A DNA stretch of 32,642 nucleotides from Chloroflexi bacterium HGW-Chloroflexi-10 (GCA_002840755.1 PHBZ01000053.1:1-32642); one strand, 5' to 3'. Shown: positions 20,905-28,951, counted from the stretch's first letter. Numbers and translations: made by a program. The notes: generated by a model from the sequence alone, not told the origin.

Positions 20905-22770
20905 CTACCTTAGCAGCAAAGGCAGAAAGACGTTCGATACATTACTGAGCACAGCAAACTCACTCAAGTGGCATAGGGGGAGCGAGAAGGTGTTGTCCGT
21001 TAGATCGCGGGTGTATTCGCCGTCTGAACAGGAGGTTACCGCATCCACCCAGTCACTGGTTCCATTATTCCAGTAGTACAGCCTGAGCGATTCTTCGGGC
21101 AGGCTGAGTGCAGCTTCATCGTAGGCAATTGTAACGGTGACCGGTGGGGTAAAGTTTGTCACCGGGTTGCCCAGGCCATCCAACGCAACCAATTGGAAGC
21201 TGTTGTTGGCGAAGGTCCGTTTGCCAGTATTGTGGTTGGGCTGTTGCTGTGGAGTGAAGGTGAAGGTAGTGTCGCCGGTGAGTGTATTTGCTGGAACTTT
21301 GAGATTAAAACTGCCGTCCAATGAAGTTATTTCGCCGCCGCCGCTGCCAATCACTTTTGTAATAGTCTGGCGCAGATGCCAGTTGATATCTTTAGATGCG
21401 AGAAATTCATGCAGGGTATTGCCCGTAACGGGATAACCCACAGGGACGGTCAGGGCATTGTAATCCAGGTCCAGTCCATCGAGACTCCCCGCGGTATCTG
21501 GACCAAACAGGTTCACCAGGTTAATAAAACTGGCCGGTACCTCACCGCTCAATTGATTGGAATTCAGGGATAGGTATCGCAAGTAGCTTAGGTTGCCCAG
21601 CTCCGCCGGGATCGTACCGCTCAGCTGATTGGAATTCAGACGAAGCTCTGTCAAGATGCTGAGGTTGCCCAGTTCCACCGGGATCGCACCGCTCAGTTGA
21701 TTGGAATTCAGGGATAGGTATCCCAAGTAGCTGAGGTTGCCCAGTTCAGGTGGGATCGTACCGCTCAGTTGATTGGAGTTCAGATGAAGCTCTCTCAAGT
21801 CGTTGAGGTTGCCCAGCGTTGCCGGGATTGCACCGCTGAGTTGATTAGAATCCAGACGGAGGTCTGTCAAGTTATTGAAGTTGCCCAGCGTTGCCGGGAT
21901 CGTGCCGCTGAGTTGATTGGAATCAAGACGAAGATCTATCAAGTAGCTGAAACTGCCCAGCGCGGCCGGGATCGTGCCGTTCAGTTGATTGGAATTCAGA
22001 CGAAGGCATACCAAGTTGCTGAGGCTGCCCAGTTCTGCCGGGATCGGGCCGCTCAATTCATTGTTGTTCAATCGAAGATCAGACATCTTGCTAAGGTTGC
22101 CCAGCGCAGCCGGGATCGGGCCGCTCAGCTGATTGGAATTCAGCCATAGGTCTTTCAAGTTGCTGAGGTTGCCCAGTTCTGGCGGGATCGTACCACTCAG
22201 TTGATTGCTGCTCAAGAAAAGATAATCAAGGTTGCTGAGGCTGCCCAGCACAGAAGGGATTGCACCGCTCAGTTGATTGGTACTCAAGCGAAGCTCTTTC
22301 AGGTAGCTGAGGCTGCCCAGTGTTGCCGGGATCGCACCGCTTAGTTGATTGGAATCCAGAAAAATGAATCGCAAGTTGCTGAGGTTGCCCAGTTCCGCAG
22401 GAATCGCACCGCTCAGTTGATTGTAACTTAGGTAAAGGTCTGTCAATTTGCTGAGGTTGCCCAGCTCTGATGGAATCGCACCGCTCAGTTGATTTTCATT
22501 CAAATCCAGTTTGTAAACATGCCCTGCGTTTACCGTCACACCATACCAACTGCTGGGTGTGTTGGTTACCAACCAGTTCGTACTGTTTGTCCATGCAGCT
22601 CCATTGGTACTGTTATAGAGAGCGACTAAAGCTTCACACTCAATCGGCGGGATTTCATTGACACTGGCACAGGAGAATGTGTTCAGGGCCTGAACCGGAT
22701 AAGCTCCGGCCGGCAGCATTACACCCAGCAGCAGCGCAGCCAGGATAAGCAAACGAAATATCTTTCTCAT
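20905..22770 (-). CDS. Secreted leucine-rich-repeat protein, plant-type LRRs, with an FLPLLLR tail
   Basis: This 621-aa protein has a signal peptide (MRKIFRLLILAALLLGVMLPAGAYPVQA). An N-terminal LRR cap follows (IECEALVALYNSTNGAAWTN...SSWYGV, about 43-77), then 14 consecutive 24-residue repeats of the LxLxxNQLSGxIPxxLGNLSxL type (about 85-420). A beta-rich C-terminal domain follows (about 470-560; EITSLDGSFNLKVPANTLTG, then TNFTPPVTVTIAYDE), reminiscent of ZU5-like domains. The extreme C-terminus is NVFLPLLLR; hydrophobic xLPLxxR tails are common, to my recollection, on exported Anaerolineae proteins and may be a sorting signal. The repeats are also nearly tandem in DNA (72-bp period), so the copy number could vary. 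AAGGAGCTTAATT precedes ATG. A surface-adhesion or binding role is inferred. Confidence 0.88.
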   Translation of the reverse strand: MRKIFRLLILAALLLGVMLPAGAYPVQALNTFSCASVNEIPPIECEALVALYNSTNGAAWTNSTNWLVTNTPSSWYGVTVNAGHVYKLDLNENQLSGAIPSELGNLSKLTDLYLSYNQLSGAIPAELGNLSNLRFIFLDSNQLSGAIPATLGSLSYLKELRLSTNQLSGAIPSVLGSLSNLDYLFLSSNQLSGTIPPELGNLSNLKDLWLNSNQLSGPIPAALGNLSKMSDLRLNNNELSGPIPAELGSLSNLVCLRLNSNQLNGTIPAALGSFSYLIDLRLDSNQLSGTIPATLGNFNNLTDLRLDSNQLSGAIPATLGNLNDLRELHLNSNQLSGTIPPELGNLSYLGYLSLNSNQLSGAIPVELGNLSILTELRLNSNQLSGTIPAELGNLSYLRYLSLNSNQLSGEVPASFINLVNLFGPDTAGSLDGLDLDYNALTVPVGYPVTGNTLHEFLASKDINWHLRQTITKVIGSGGGEITSLDGSFNLKVPANTLTGDTTFTFTPQQQPNHNTGKRTFANNSFQLVALDGLGNPVTNFTPPVTVTIAYDEAALSLPEESLRLYYWNNGTSDWVDAVTSCSDGEYTRDLTDNTFSLPLCHLSEFAVLSNVSNVFLPLLLR

Positions 22771-22859
22771 AATTAAGCTCCTTAGGATGAATCGTGGTGG
22801 GATAGGAGGTGAGTGTTAGTTATATCTCTTCTTTCCCTCTAATAGCAGAGTGCAAGGTA

Positions 22860-22888
22860 ATTATGGCATCAGATCAAAAGAATGTCAA
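22860..22888 (-). promoter_or_regulatory. Promoter of the LRR gene
   Basis: On the minus strand TTGACA (22883-22888) and CATAAT (22860-22865) are separated by 17 bp. Transcription would start near 22853, giving a leader of about 83 nt. Confidence 0.75.
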
Positions 22889-23332
22889 ATCGCAGTTTAA
22901 CACAGCCCTGCGACGGCGGGCAACATTTATTTCATCAATTCCACCAATTACCCGATCCGAACAAATCCCTTAACCTCCAACACAGGCAGTTGACATACTA
23001 ATAATTTGATCAGATTACATTTCATAATGTTAATAAATTGATTAACAAAAAGAAACAAACTATGAAATTTCGAGATTTTGAAACAAAAATAAAAGAGCTG
23101 ACTGTATTTAATTTGAATGGCATACGCTAGATTGCCCCCGATTTTCACAGGCAGCAGCTAATCTACTGGCAGAAGAAAGGATATATCAAGCCGTTGGCTG
23201 GGGGGCTATTCTCTGTTGGAGGACAGGCAAATTATGCAAGATTTATCCCCCTAACGCAGAAAAACAAAGGATGTGATGATCTCTGTGTAGAACCGTTCCG
23301 ATAAATTCAGAAATGTGCTCGTCACGCGAAAT

Positions 23333-23370
23333 CCCCTGTCCCAGACCGATGATCCGGTCTGGGACAGGGG
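23333..23370. repeat. Perfect hairpin with 15-bp arms
   Basis: CCCCTGTCCCAGACC (23333-23347) and GGTCTGGGACAGGGG (23356-23370) are exact inverted repeats with an 8-nt loop, 20 bp past the DUF1801 stop codon. No U-tract follows on either strand, so it may stabilise the 3' end rather than terminate transcription. Confidence 0.85.
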
Positions 23371-23389
23371 CCAGTTGCGAGGTCAGTCC

Positions 23390-23869
23390 TCAGCTCACCG
23401 CTTTCTTTACGAGCGCGCTGATCTTTGCCTCTTCGGTGGCAGTCAATTTAGTCAGTCCGAAAGCGACCGGCCACAGGTCGCCTTCGTCGAGCTTCGCCGT
23501 GTCGTTGAAGCCTAACGTCGCGTAGCGCGTGTTGAACTTCTGCGCGCTTTGGAAGAAGCAGACGACTTTGCCATCCCGGGCATACGCAGGCATCCCGTAC
23601 CAGGTTTTTGGCGAGAGATCCGGCGCACTGGCTTTGATAATCGCATGCAGCCGCTCGGCTATGCTGCGATCCGGTTCCTGCATCGCGGCGATTGCTGCGA
23701 GCACGGTGTTTTCCCCGGCCTCCCTGTCCTTGCTTGCGCGCGCTTCCGCCTTCAGCTCTTTGGCACGCTCTTTCATCGCGGCTTTTTCCTCGTTCGTGAA
23801 TCGATCGGATTTCTTGTTGATCGCAGCGGTGCTCTGAGCGGATTTTTGTGTATCTGTTTGTAAGTTCAT
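23390..23869 (-). CDS. DUF1801 (YdhG-like) domain protein
   Basis: This 159-aa protein has a Lys/Ala/Glu-rich helical N-terminus (about 20-55, KEELKAEARASKD-like) that may form a coiled coil or bind nucleic acid. A DUF1801 domain follows (about 60-158) with IAERLHAIIKASAPDLSPKTWYGMPAYARDGKVVCFFQ and LGFNDTAKLDEGDLWPVAFGL. Related YdhG/Fra-like proteins have been linked to iron handling, but the biochemical role is not settled. AAGGAGATTTTC precedes ATG. It lies 51 bp after the VOC gene on the same strand and probably shares its MarR-controlled promoter. A decayed second copy of its C-terminus lies at 27749-27914. Confidence 0.85.
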   Translation of the reverse strand: MNLQTDTQKSAQSTAAINKKSDRFTNEEKAAMKERAKELKAEARASKDREAGENTVLAAIAAMQEPDRSIAERLHAIIKASAPDLSPKTWYGMPAYARDGKVVCFFQSAQKFNTRYATLGFNDTAKLDEGDLWPVAFGLTKLTATEEAKISALVKKAVS

Positions 23870-23920
23870 GAAAATCTCCTTAATAGTGATTGATAGTTGG
23901 GTACATACATCTGGACGTTA

Positions 23921-24304
23921 TTACATCGACTGCCAGATCAACCAGCGGTTGCCATCCGGATCATTCAGGTCAAACCACTTGACCCCGGATCCCGGGCCAT
24001 ATAGGTCATCCTTGATTTCACTGGTCGATTGAACATTCTTCTCGGTCAACAGTTTGTGGGCTGCTTGAATATCCGGACTTGAAACATAAAGCTGCATACC
24101 ACCAGGTTTTATGTTTCCATGATCAGTAGAGATGGTAAAAGTAGTACCTCCTCCTGGAAGATCAAGAGACACCCACCAGTGTGCATCATCTTGCCGGTAG
24201 TCGTTCGTTACCTTAAATCCAAGTTTGTCCACGTAGAACTCTTTAGCCTTATTCATGTCACTGACTGCCATATAGAACATCGTCAGCTTATCAATAATTT
24301 TCAT
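23921..24304 (-). CDS. VOC-family (glyoxalase-like) protein, MarR-linked
   Basis: This 127-aa single VOC module reads KLTMFYMAVSDMNKAKEFYVDKLGFKVTNDYR in its first half and GGMQLYVSSPDIQAAHKLLTEKNV...GVKWFDLNDPDGNRWLIWQ in its second. It resembles the PhnB/YraH-type group. AAGGAGATAACC precedes ATG. It is divergent from the marR-like gene across a shared palindromic operator, so it is probably induced by that regulator's ligand. It may bind or degrade the same compound (inference). Confidence 0.85.
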   Translation of the reverse strand: MKIIDKLTMFYMAVSDMNKAKEFYVDKLGFKVTNDYRQDDAHWWVSLDLPGGGTTFTISTDHGNIKPGGMQLYVSSPDIQAAHKLLTEKNVQSTSEIKDDLYGPGSGVKWFDLNDPDGNRWLIWQSM

Positions 24305-24347
24305 TGGTTATCTCCTTTTTCATATCTTTGCAATAAGCGAATTCTTA

Positions 24348-24376
24348 TTGCATCAACCAATATTATGCTTTATAAT
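24348..24376 (+). promoter_or_regulatory. Promoter of the marR-like gene
   Basis: TTGCAT (24348-24353) and TATAAT (24371-24376) are separated by 17 bp. The operator palindrome begins at the next base, so a bound regulator would cover the start site. Confidence 0.75.
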
Positions 24377-24403
24377 AAAGTATCTTTATTATAAAGATAC
24401 TTT
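24377..24403. promoter_or_regulatory. MarR operator, perfect 12-3-12 palindrome
   Basis: AAAGTATCTTTA and TAAAGATACTTT are exact inverted repeats separated by TTA. The site touches the -10 of the plus-strand marR-like promoter and lies 2 bp from the -10 of the minus-strand VOC promoter. One dimer could therefore control both genes. Confidence 0.88.
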
Positions 24404-24405
24404 GT

Positions 24406-24434
24406 ATTCTAACCAAATATTTTCAAATTGTCAA
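24406..24434 (-). promoter_or_regulatory. Promoter of the VOC/DUF1801 operon
   Basis: On the minus strand TTGACA (24429-24434) and TAGAAT (24406-24411) are separated by 17 bp. The start site falls inside the palindromic operator. Confidence 0.78.
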
Positions 24435-24444
24435 GAGGATAAAT

Positions 24445-24924
24445 ATGGTAAAAAATAGCAAAATTGATCTGGCGAAGCAAGTCAACTGGGGTGCGAGTGA
24501 ATATGCTAGCAGCATGGTGCTCTTTCGCCATGCTGCTAGCGGGTTTCTCGGTATTAATGTTACTGATATGACATGCCTTGCCCTTATTTTCTCCAAGGGA
24601 CTGGCTGCTCCTTCAGATCTGGCCCGCTATACAGGCCTGACCTCCGGCGCGACCACGGTCATGCTCGATCGTCTTGAGAAAGCTCACCTTATTGAGCGCC
24701 GCCGCAATCCGCAAGACCGGCGGGGCACACTTATTGTTCTGACAAATGAAAGGACAAAGGAAATTGGTGATATGTTCGCTTCGGGAAGGGAAGAAATTGA
24801 TAAGTTAACCATGAGTTATACTGAAAATGAGTTGGAACTCATAGCAAACTATTTCAGAAAGCTGGTCATGATCTGGACGGAAGAACGAGAAAAAATCCAA
24901 CAAAAGATTAAAGCGGAGAAGTAG
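24445..24924 (+). CDS. MarR-family transcriptional regulator
   Basis: This 159-aa winged-helix MarR protein has helices MTCLALIFSKG, APSDLARYTGLTSGATTVMLDRLEKAHLIERRRNPQDRRGTLIVLT (about 55-98; the recognition helix is followed by the R-x-D-R-R wing) and a helical C-terminal dimerisation arm. AGAGGATAAAT precedes ATG. It probably represses itself and the divergent VOC/DUF1801 genes through the operator at 24377. Its coding sequence contains a perfect 13-bp inverted repeat (24505-24540). The inducing ligand is unknown. Confidence 0.9.
   Translation: MVKNSKIDLAKQVNWGASEYASSMVLFRHAASGFLGINVTDMTCLALIFSKGLAAPSDLARYTGLTSGATTVMLDRLEKAHLIERRRNPQDRRGTLIVLTNERTKEIGDMFASGREEIDKLTMSYTENELELIANYFRKLVMIWTEEREKIQQKIKAEK
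24505..24540. repeat. Perfect 13-bp inverted repeat inside the marR-like CDS
   Basis: GCTAGCAGCATGG (24505-24517) and CCATGCTGCTAGC (24528-24540) flank a 10-nt loop within codons for YASSMVLFRHAAS, about 60 nt after the start codon. It could form an mRNA hairpin or a second binding site. Confidence 0.8.
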
Positions 24925-25016
24925 CTTTGTGAAGTTTACGGTTTGCGGCGTCGTGGCAGTTGAACGCGTGCTGACTCTACTCGACTGCGAAGCTCAGTCC
25001 CACCGCATCTTATCAA

Positions 25017-25036
25017 GATGGTGAACCATCATTTTT
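25017..25036 (+). terminator. Weak terminator-like hairpin after the marR-like gene
   Basis: GATGG-TGAA-CCATC followed by ATTTTT lies 93 bp after the stop codon. The stem is only 5 bp. Confidence 0.4.
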
Positions 25037-25106
25037 CCCGAAAGGACACGGAACGTATCCTGAGAACGTTTGGTTGGGCGGCTTTTTCAGTATATATAAT
25101 AAGTCA

Positions 25107-25484
25107 CTACGACTCATCCGCTGCCATTTTCTGAACAAGCCGTAGCGCGAGCTCCTTTAATTGCCCGGGACTGATGGGTTTGAGTAGGACCAGGTCAGCA
25201 TCTTTGTCGAGTATATCTGCTTGTCGTTCATCTGCGGTGGCCAAAATGATGCATGTGTTTGCGATGCGTTTGTCCCCACGAATTTGGGCAAGGAGTTCAC
25301 GCCCGGATGTGCCGGGCAGATTCAGGTCCAGTAAGACCAATGCGGGGATTACATTGTCAAGTCGGGCGGCGGCAGAATCCCCATCTAAAAAGGTTTCCAC
25401 AACAAAATCATTTCTTAACGATATATTAAAAATCTGATTCTGTGCTGGGTCGTCTTCGATAATCAAAACAAGCGGCTTTTCCAT
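25107..25484 (-). CDS. Single-domain response regulator (receiver only)
   Basis: This 125-aa CheY-like receiver has the acidic pair Asp11/Asp12 (IIEDDPAQ), phospho-acceptor Asp53 (LVLLDLNLPGTSG), Thr83 (ILATADE) and Lys102 (LLKPIS). It has no output domain, so it must act by protein-protein interaction or as a phosphorelay intermediate. AAAGGTGACATT precedes ATG. It lies 10 bp downstream of the histidine kinase and is surely its cognate partner. Confidence 0.9.
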   Translation of the reverse strand: MEKPLVLIIEDDPAQNQIFNISLRNDFVVETFLDGDSAAARLDNVIPALVLLDLNLPGTSGRELLAQIRGDKRIANTCIILATADERQADILDKDADLVLLKPISPGQLKELALRLVQKMAADES

Positions 25485-25494
25485 AATGTCACCT

Positions 25495-27651
25495 TTACAT
25501 TTCTTGTGGGGGCAATTTAATGGGAAGTAGTATACGGAAGCTGCTTCCTTGTCCTATTTGGCTTTCGAGCATGATGCGCCCTCCCATCAATTCTACCAGT
25601 TGTTTGGTAATGGATAACCCCAATCCAATACCGCGGTTCTCACTGGTGATACCGTTTTGGGCTTGTTGGAAGGGTTCAAAAATGGACGATTGCGCTTCAT
25701 TCGGGATGCCCATGCCGGTATCCGTCACCTGGAGTACCCAATATTTTGGGGCTTGAAACTCCAATCGGACCCGCACTTCGCCTTTTCGGGTAAACTTGAT
25801 GGCGTTTCCGATCAAGTTTATCAAAATTTGACGTAAGCGGTGCTCGTCACCATATAATTTCTTGGGCAAGTTTGGGTCAATGGATGTGACAAAGCCCAGA
25901 CCCTTTTTTTCAGCCATAATCTTCAGGCCTGAAGTCGCCTGCTCCAAGAGCGTGGCTGGCGAGTATGTCTTTTCCTTCAAGATGGTGGTGTTGGCTTGAA
26001 TCTGGGCTTCATCGAGCAATTCATTAACCATTTTGGTTAAGTGCTCAGCACTTTGCAATATACTTTTTACAGCATCTTTTTGCTCTTCTTTGATTTCTCC
26101 TAGATCACCGTCTCTGAGAAGTTCGGCATACCCTAGAATACCTCCTAGTGGTGTACGCAATTCGTGGCTTACCCTGGCGAGTAACTGGCTTTTTGCGCGA
26201 CTGGCTTCCAGTGCCTGGCCGTAAGAAATAAATAAAGCATCCTGGGCACGTTTCCGTTCTGTGATGTCTTCTTTAACGGCAACATAGTGCGTGATAGCCC
26301 CGTCCTCATCATGGATTGGGGAGATCGATGCTAACTCCCAAAAAAGCTCACCATTTTTTTTGCGGTTGCAGAATTCACCACTCCATTCGCGTCCTTCAGA
26401 AATTGTTTTCCATAGATCGCCATGCGTGTTAATAGGGGTTTGGTCTGTTTTTAGAATGTTTGGATTTTTACCAATTGTTTCATCAATGGTATAGCCGGTC
26501 ACTTGCGTAAATTTTGGATTCACATACTGAATGTTTCCATCGACCCCTGTGATGATAATCGATGTTGGGCTGGACTCAATTGCGCGCGATAGTTTCCGTA
26601 CTTGCTCCTCGGCTTTTTTGCGGGAAGTGATGTCGCGGATTATGATCAGGCGCCCAACATCATTATTCTTTTTGTCTTGCAGTGGCAAGCTGGTAAGTCC
26701 AACCCAGCTTTGCACTGCGCCTGTGCCAAGTGCGATTTCCTTTTCTGTTTTTGTGGTTTTTTCGCTGTGTTTGACCAGTTTTGGCCACTGGATGATCGCT
26801 TCTGTAAGTTTTTTACCGATCAGAGTTTGGTTCTCCGGGATATTCAGGATGTGATATACGGCTTTATTTGTCTCAACAATACGGTCGCTTGGATCAAGCA
26901 CAATGATGCCGTCCTGCATCCCTTCAATGATAACTTCACGTGCAATAGGCGCCAAATCCAGCAGTTGATGCCTGAATAAGGCAAAAGCCATGCCGACTCC
27001 GGTTATTGTGAACGCAAAAGGAGTTAAGTCAATTACGATGGGAAGCAGTTTGAAGATTTGGATAACATTGAAAATCCAGGGGGCGAAGACGGCAAGTAAT
27101 ATCCAAATCATCTGACCACGATATTGTAAAGGCCAGTGTAACAAGGCGCGGACAACCATGACCGTCCCCGCCAGGATAAATAAGTACGAATATAGGGTGT
27201 GTCCCCAGAACCATAATCCATTCTCAGCACTTCTAAGCAATATATCGCCTTCTTGAACAAGTTTTCCGTCGGATGCCCAGAACCAGTGGTGGGCGTCATT
27301 GGTCCAAATAACAAGAATGGTAATTATAGGTACAATGAAAAGGCCAATCAGGCGCGTACGAGTTATCCAATTTTTGCGTTCAGTATATTCCAGGGAGAAT
27401 AAAAACCACAATATTGGAGTTGTTACAATACCGAAATAAGTTGCTTTATTCCAGAATGCTTGTGATGCGAGATCTTGAGAAATGATTTGTATAAGATAAG
27501 TCAGACTCCACCCAAATAGAGCCAGCATCATCAGGGAAAAAGGTTTAGCGCCTGAAGTCTGCCGGTGTTTCCAGGTGTACAAGGCCAATAGGATCGATAT
27601 TACTGTTGCGATAGTGAGTATTGCCAAATATGAGATCGCTTGAAAGGACAT
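25495..27651 (-). CDS. 7TM PAS-PAS sensor histidine kinase
   Basis: This 718-aa kinase has, in order: an N-terminal 7TM sensor region (about 1-228, with FSLEYTERKNWITR and SAENGLWFWGHTLYSYLFI, typical of the 7TM-HisK N-terminal domain); a first PAS (about 240-345, MQDGIIVLDPSDRIVETNKA); and a second PAS/PAC (about 352-470, ESSPTSIIITGVDGNIQYVN...GYTIDETIGKNP). HisKA follows (His496 in RVSHELRTPLGGILGYAE), then HATPase_c with NLIGNAIKFT, DTGMGIP and RGIGLGLSI. It autophosphorylates on His and passes phosphate to the adjacent receiver. The start has only a weak AGCAGG. TATAAT-like sequences lie upstream, but no consensus -35 was found. The signal is unknown. Confidence 0.92.
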   Translation of the reverse strand: MSFQAISYLAILTIATVISILLALYTWKHRQTSGAKPFSLMMLALFGWSLTYLIQIISQDLASQAFWNKATYFGIVTTPILWFLFSLEYTERKNWITRTRLIGLFIVPIITILVIWTNDAHHWFWASDGKLVQEGDILLRSAENGLWFWGHTLYSYLFILAGTVMVVRALLHWPLQYRGQMIWILLAVFAPWIFNVIQIFKLLPIVIDLTPFAFTITGVGMAFALFRHQLLDLAPIAREVIIEGMQDGIIVLDPSDRIVETNKAVYHILNIPENQTLIGKKLTEAIIQWPKLVKHSEKTTKTEKEIALGTGAVQSWVGLTSLPLQDKKNNDVGRLIIIRDITSRKKAEEQVRKLSRAIESSPTSIIITGVDGNIQYVNPKFTQVTGYTIDETIGKNPNILKTDQTPINTHGDLWKTISEGREWSGEFCNRKKNGELFWELASISPIHDEDGAITHYVAVKEDITERKRAQDALFISYGQALEASRAKSQLLARVSHELRTPLGGILGYAELLRDGDLGEIKEEQKDAVKSILQSAEHLTKMVNELLDEAQIQANTTILKEKTYSPATLLEQATSGLKIMAEKKGLGFVTSIDPNLPKKLYGDEHRLRQILINLIGNAIKFTRKGEVRVRLEFQAPKYWVLQVTDTGMGIPNEAQSSIFEPFQQAQNGITSENRGIGLGLSITKQLVELMGGRIMLESQIGQGSSFRILLPIKLPPQEM

Positions 27652-27748
27652 TGGATAGCCTGCTTTGAGTGTGGATTGACTTTTTATAGACCCAATTAAT
27701 TATAGCTTATTATACTTTTTGATGTTATCGTCGGGGTCTCTTAACCTT

Positions 27749-27914
27749 GCGATCGGTCCTCAACTCACCGTTTTATTTACGAGTCGCTGATCCTTGCCTC
27801 TTCGGTGGCAGTCAATCTTTTTAGCGCGAAGGTGACTGTCCACAGGTCGCCCTCCTAGAGTTTCGCTGTGTCAGTAAAACCTAACGTCGTGTAGTGCGTG
27901 TTGAACTTCTGCGC
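27749..27914 (-). pseudogene. Decayed C-terminal fragment of a second DUF1801 gene
   Basis: It matches the 3' end of the intact DUF1801 gene (about 23375-23544) over about 165 bp. In the matching frame it reads AQKFNTHYTTLGFTDTAKL, then an in-frame TAG where the intact gene has Asp, then EGDLWTVTFALKRLTATEEARISDS with a frame change near the end. Homology stops abruptly at 27915, where antitoxin sequence begins, so this is a recombination junction. Confidence 0.88.
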
Positions 27915-28032
27915 TGTCATAATCCTGAACATATTGCAGCATTTCAGCCTTTTCGACAAGTTCCAGGTAGATTTTATAAGGAATAACTGCCCATTCCGGC
28001 TGATCACCTTGTTTGATTACTTGCACGTTCAT
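27871..28032 (-). pseudogene. Truncated antitoxin N-terminus with a foreign tail
   Basis: ATG 28032 opens a 53-codon frame starting MNVQVIKQGDQPEWAVIPYK and continuing with IYLELVEKAEMLQYVQDYD. This is the conserved N-terminus of a family of XRE-type antitoxins encoded downstream of RelE-like toxins. After about residue 40 the sequence switches to the DUF1801 remnant in another frame and stops at 27871. The HTH half is missing. It overlaps the RelE stop codon (ATGA), the usual coupling for this pair. Confidence 0.8.
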
Positions 28033-28283
28033 TTGTACACCTCGCCCCTGAGGGCAATCTTCATAACAATAATTACCACTTCATCTTTGTTGATTTCATA
28101 AATTACGCGCCAATCACCAACCCGCCAACGATAACCGGATCTGCCTTGAAGCTTTTTAGCGTTGGGAATGGCTGCAAAAAAGTTAACTGCAACTTGCTCC
28201 AATTTCTACCGAATCAGACTCGCAATATTTCGAGGCATTTTGAGTAGGGCTTTGGCGGCCTGGGTAGTGTAGGCGTTTTTATA
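28029..28283 (-). pseudogene. RelE/ParE-family toxin pseudogene with an in-frame stop
   Basis: The minus-strand frame reads YKNAYTTQAAKALLKMPRN, then IASLIR, then an in-frame TAG. It continues KLEQVAVNFFAAIPNAKKLQ, GRSGYRWRVGDWRVIYEI and NKDEVVIIVMKIALRGEVYK. The GYRWRVGDWRVIYEI segment is diagnostic of RelE/ParE. The expected ATG just before YK is TTA, so the start is also lost. The 5' end overlaps the DUF402 stop codon. Both toxin and antitoxin are dead, so there is no active TA module here. Confidence 0.88.
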
Positions 28284-28923
28284 TAATCTGCCATTTTTCT
28301 GGCAGCTTCGGCGGAAGCCAGGTTAGAACCGGCTGCCAATGGTGCCATGAGCCGTCTAAAGGATAGCTTCGCTTGCTTATCCTGTCAAAAACTTCTTCCC
28401 GTGATTGTTCAATTCCTTTTACCCATTCATCCTGAATGCCGCCTTCTCTAATGCCATCTTGATAATCATCTTCATCTTTCCATTCCCAATGATATTGAGG
28501 GTCTATAACAATATCGAGGTCTAAATCTAAAGTATCAAAACCACAATGACTTCGCTGATACGGAAGTTGAAAATTGATGTAGTAACAATTAAATTGGCCC
28601 GAAACATGGTTCCAAAACATAAAGCAGGAATAATATTTCTCTGGTTCAAGAAACATCAAAATCCTGTTTCTTTCCCAGGCAAACTCTCTCAAAGTAAAGT
28701 GGTCGCTTTTGGCTTCTTGCCACCGGGTTCCCTGAGAAGTGTCTCTGTTTTTCTTCCAACGCCAATAACCTTCAGGAAAAGCGCACTGAGCGCCTGGAAT
28801 TAGCAAAAGGACAGTTTCGTCTGGTTTGTCTTTTACAACAATAACCGATTCCGCCATCCAAACCCGATTATTTACAATGCCACGTACAACGCAATTCTCC
28901 CCTGCTTCCCAATAGTTTGTCAT
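28279..28923 (-). CDS. DUF402 domain protein
   Basis: This 214-aa protein ends in a clear DUF402 region (about 115-165): YYINFQLPYQRSHCGFDTLD followed by LDLDIVIDPQYHWEWKDEDDY. This acidic cluster binds divalent metal in related nucleotide or RNA phosphohydrolases. The N-terminal half (WEAGENCVVRGIVNNRVWMA...CAFPEGYWRWKK) is the usual beta-rich part. Activity on nucleoside diphosphates is known for some members; here it is inferred. GGGAGAGAATTAAT precedes ATG. Its stop codon overlaps the RelE remnant by a few bases. Confidence 0.85.
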   Translation of the reverse strand: MTNYWEAGENCVVRGIVNNRVWMAESVIVVKDKPDETVLLLIPGAQCAFPEGYWRWKKNRDTSQGTRWQEAKSDHFTLREFAWERNRILMFLEPEKYYSCFMFWNHVSGQFNCYYINFQLPYQRSHCGFDTLDLDLDIVIDPQYHWEWKDEDDYQDGIREGGIQDEWVKGIEQSREEVFDRISKRSYPLDGSWHHWQPVLTWLPPKLPEKWQII

Positions 28924-28951
28924 ATTAATTCTCTCCCGTTTTTACAATGAT

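Larger units (their letters stand above)
22771..23389. other. 619-bp gene-free region with the LRR promoter and a strong hairpin
   Basis: No supported gene is seen; a 66-codon open frame at 22948-23148 has no Shine-Dalgarno and low-complexity content. The region is AT-rich. It holds the LRR promoter (22860-22888) at one end and the 15-bp-stem hairpin (23333-23370) at the other. Confidence 0.6.

Noticed and set aside
21769..22149. Plus-strand open frame with apparent repeats opposite the LRR gene
   Set aside because: The repeat pattern is the antisense of the 72-bp LRR period, not an independent repeat protein.
27898..28101. 67-codon plus-strand open frame
   Set aside because: It spans the DUF1801/antitoxin junction antisense to the toxin-antitoxin remnant and has no Shine-Dalgarno or recognisable domain.
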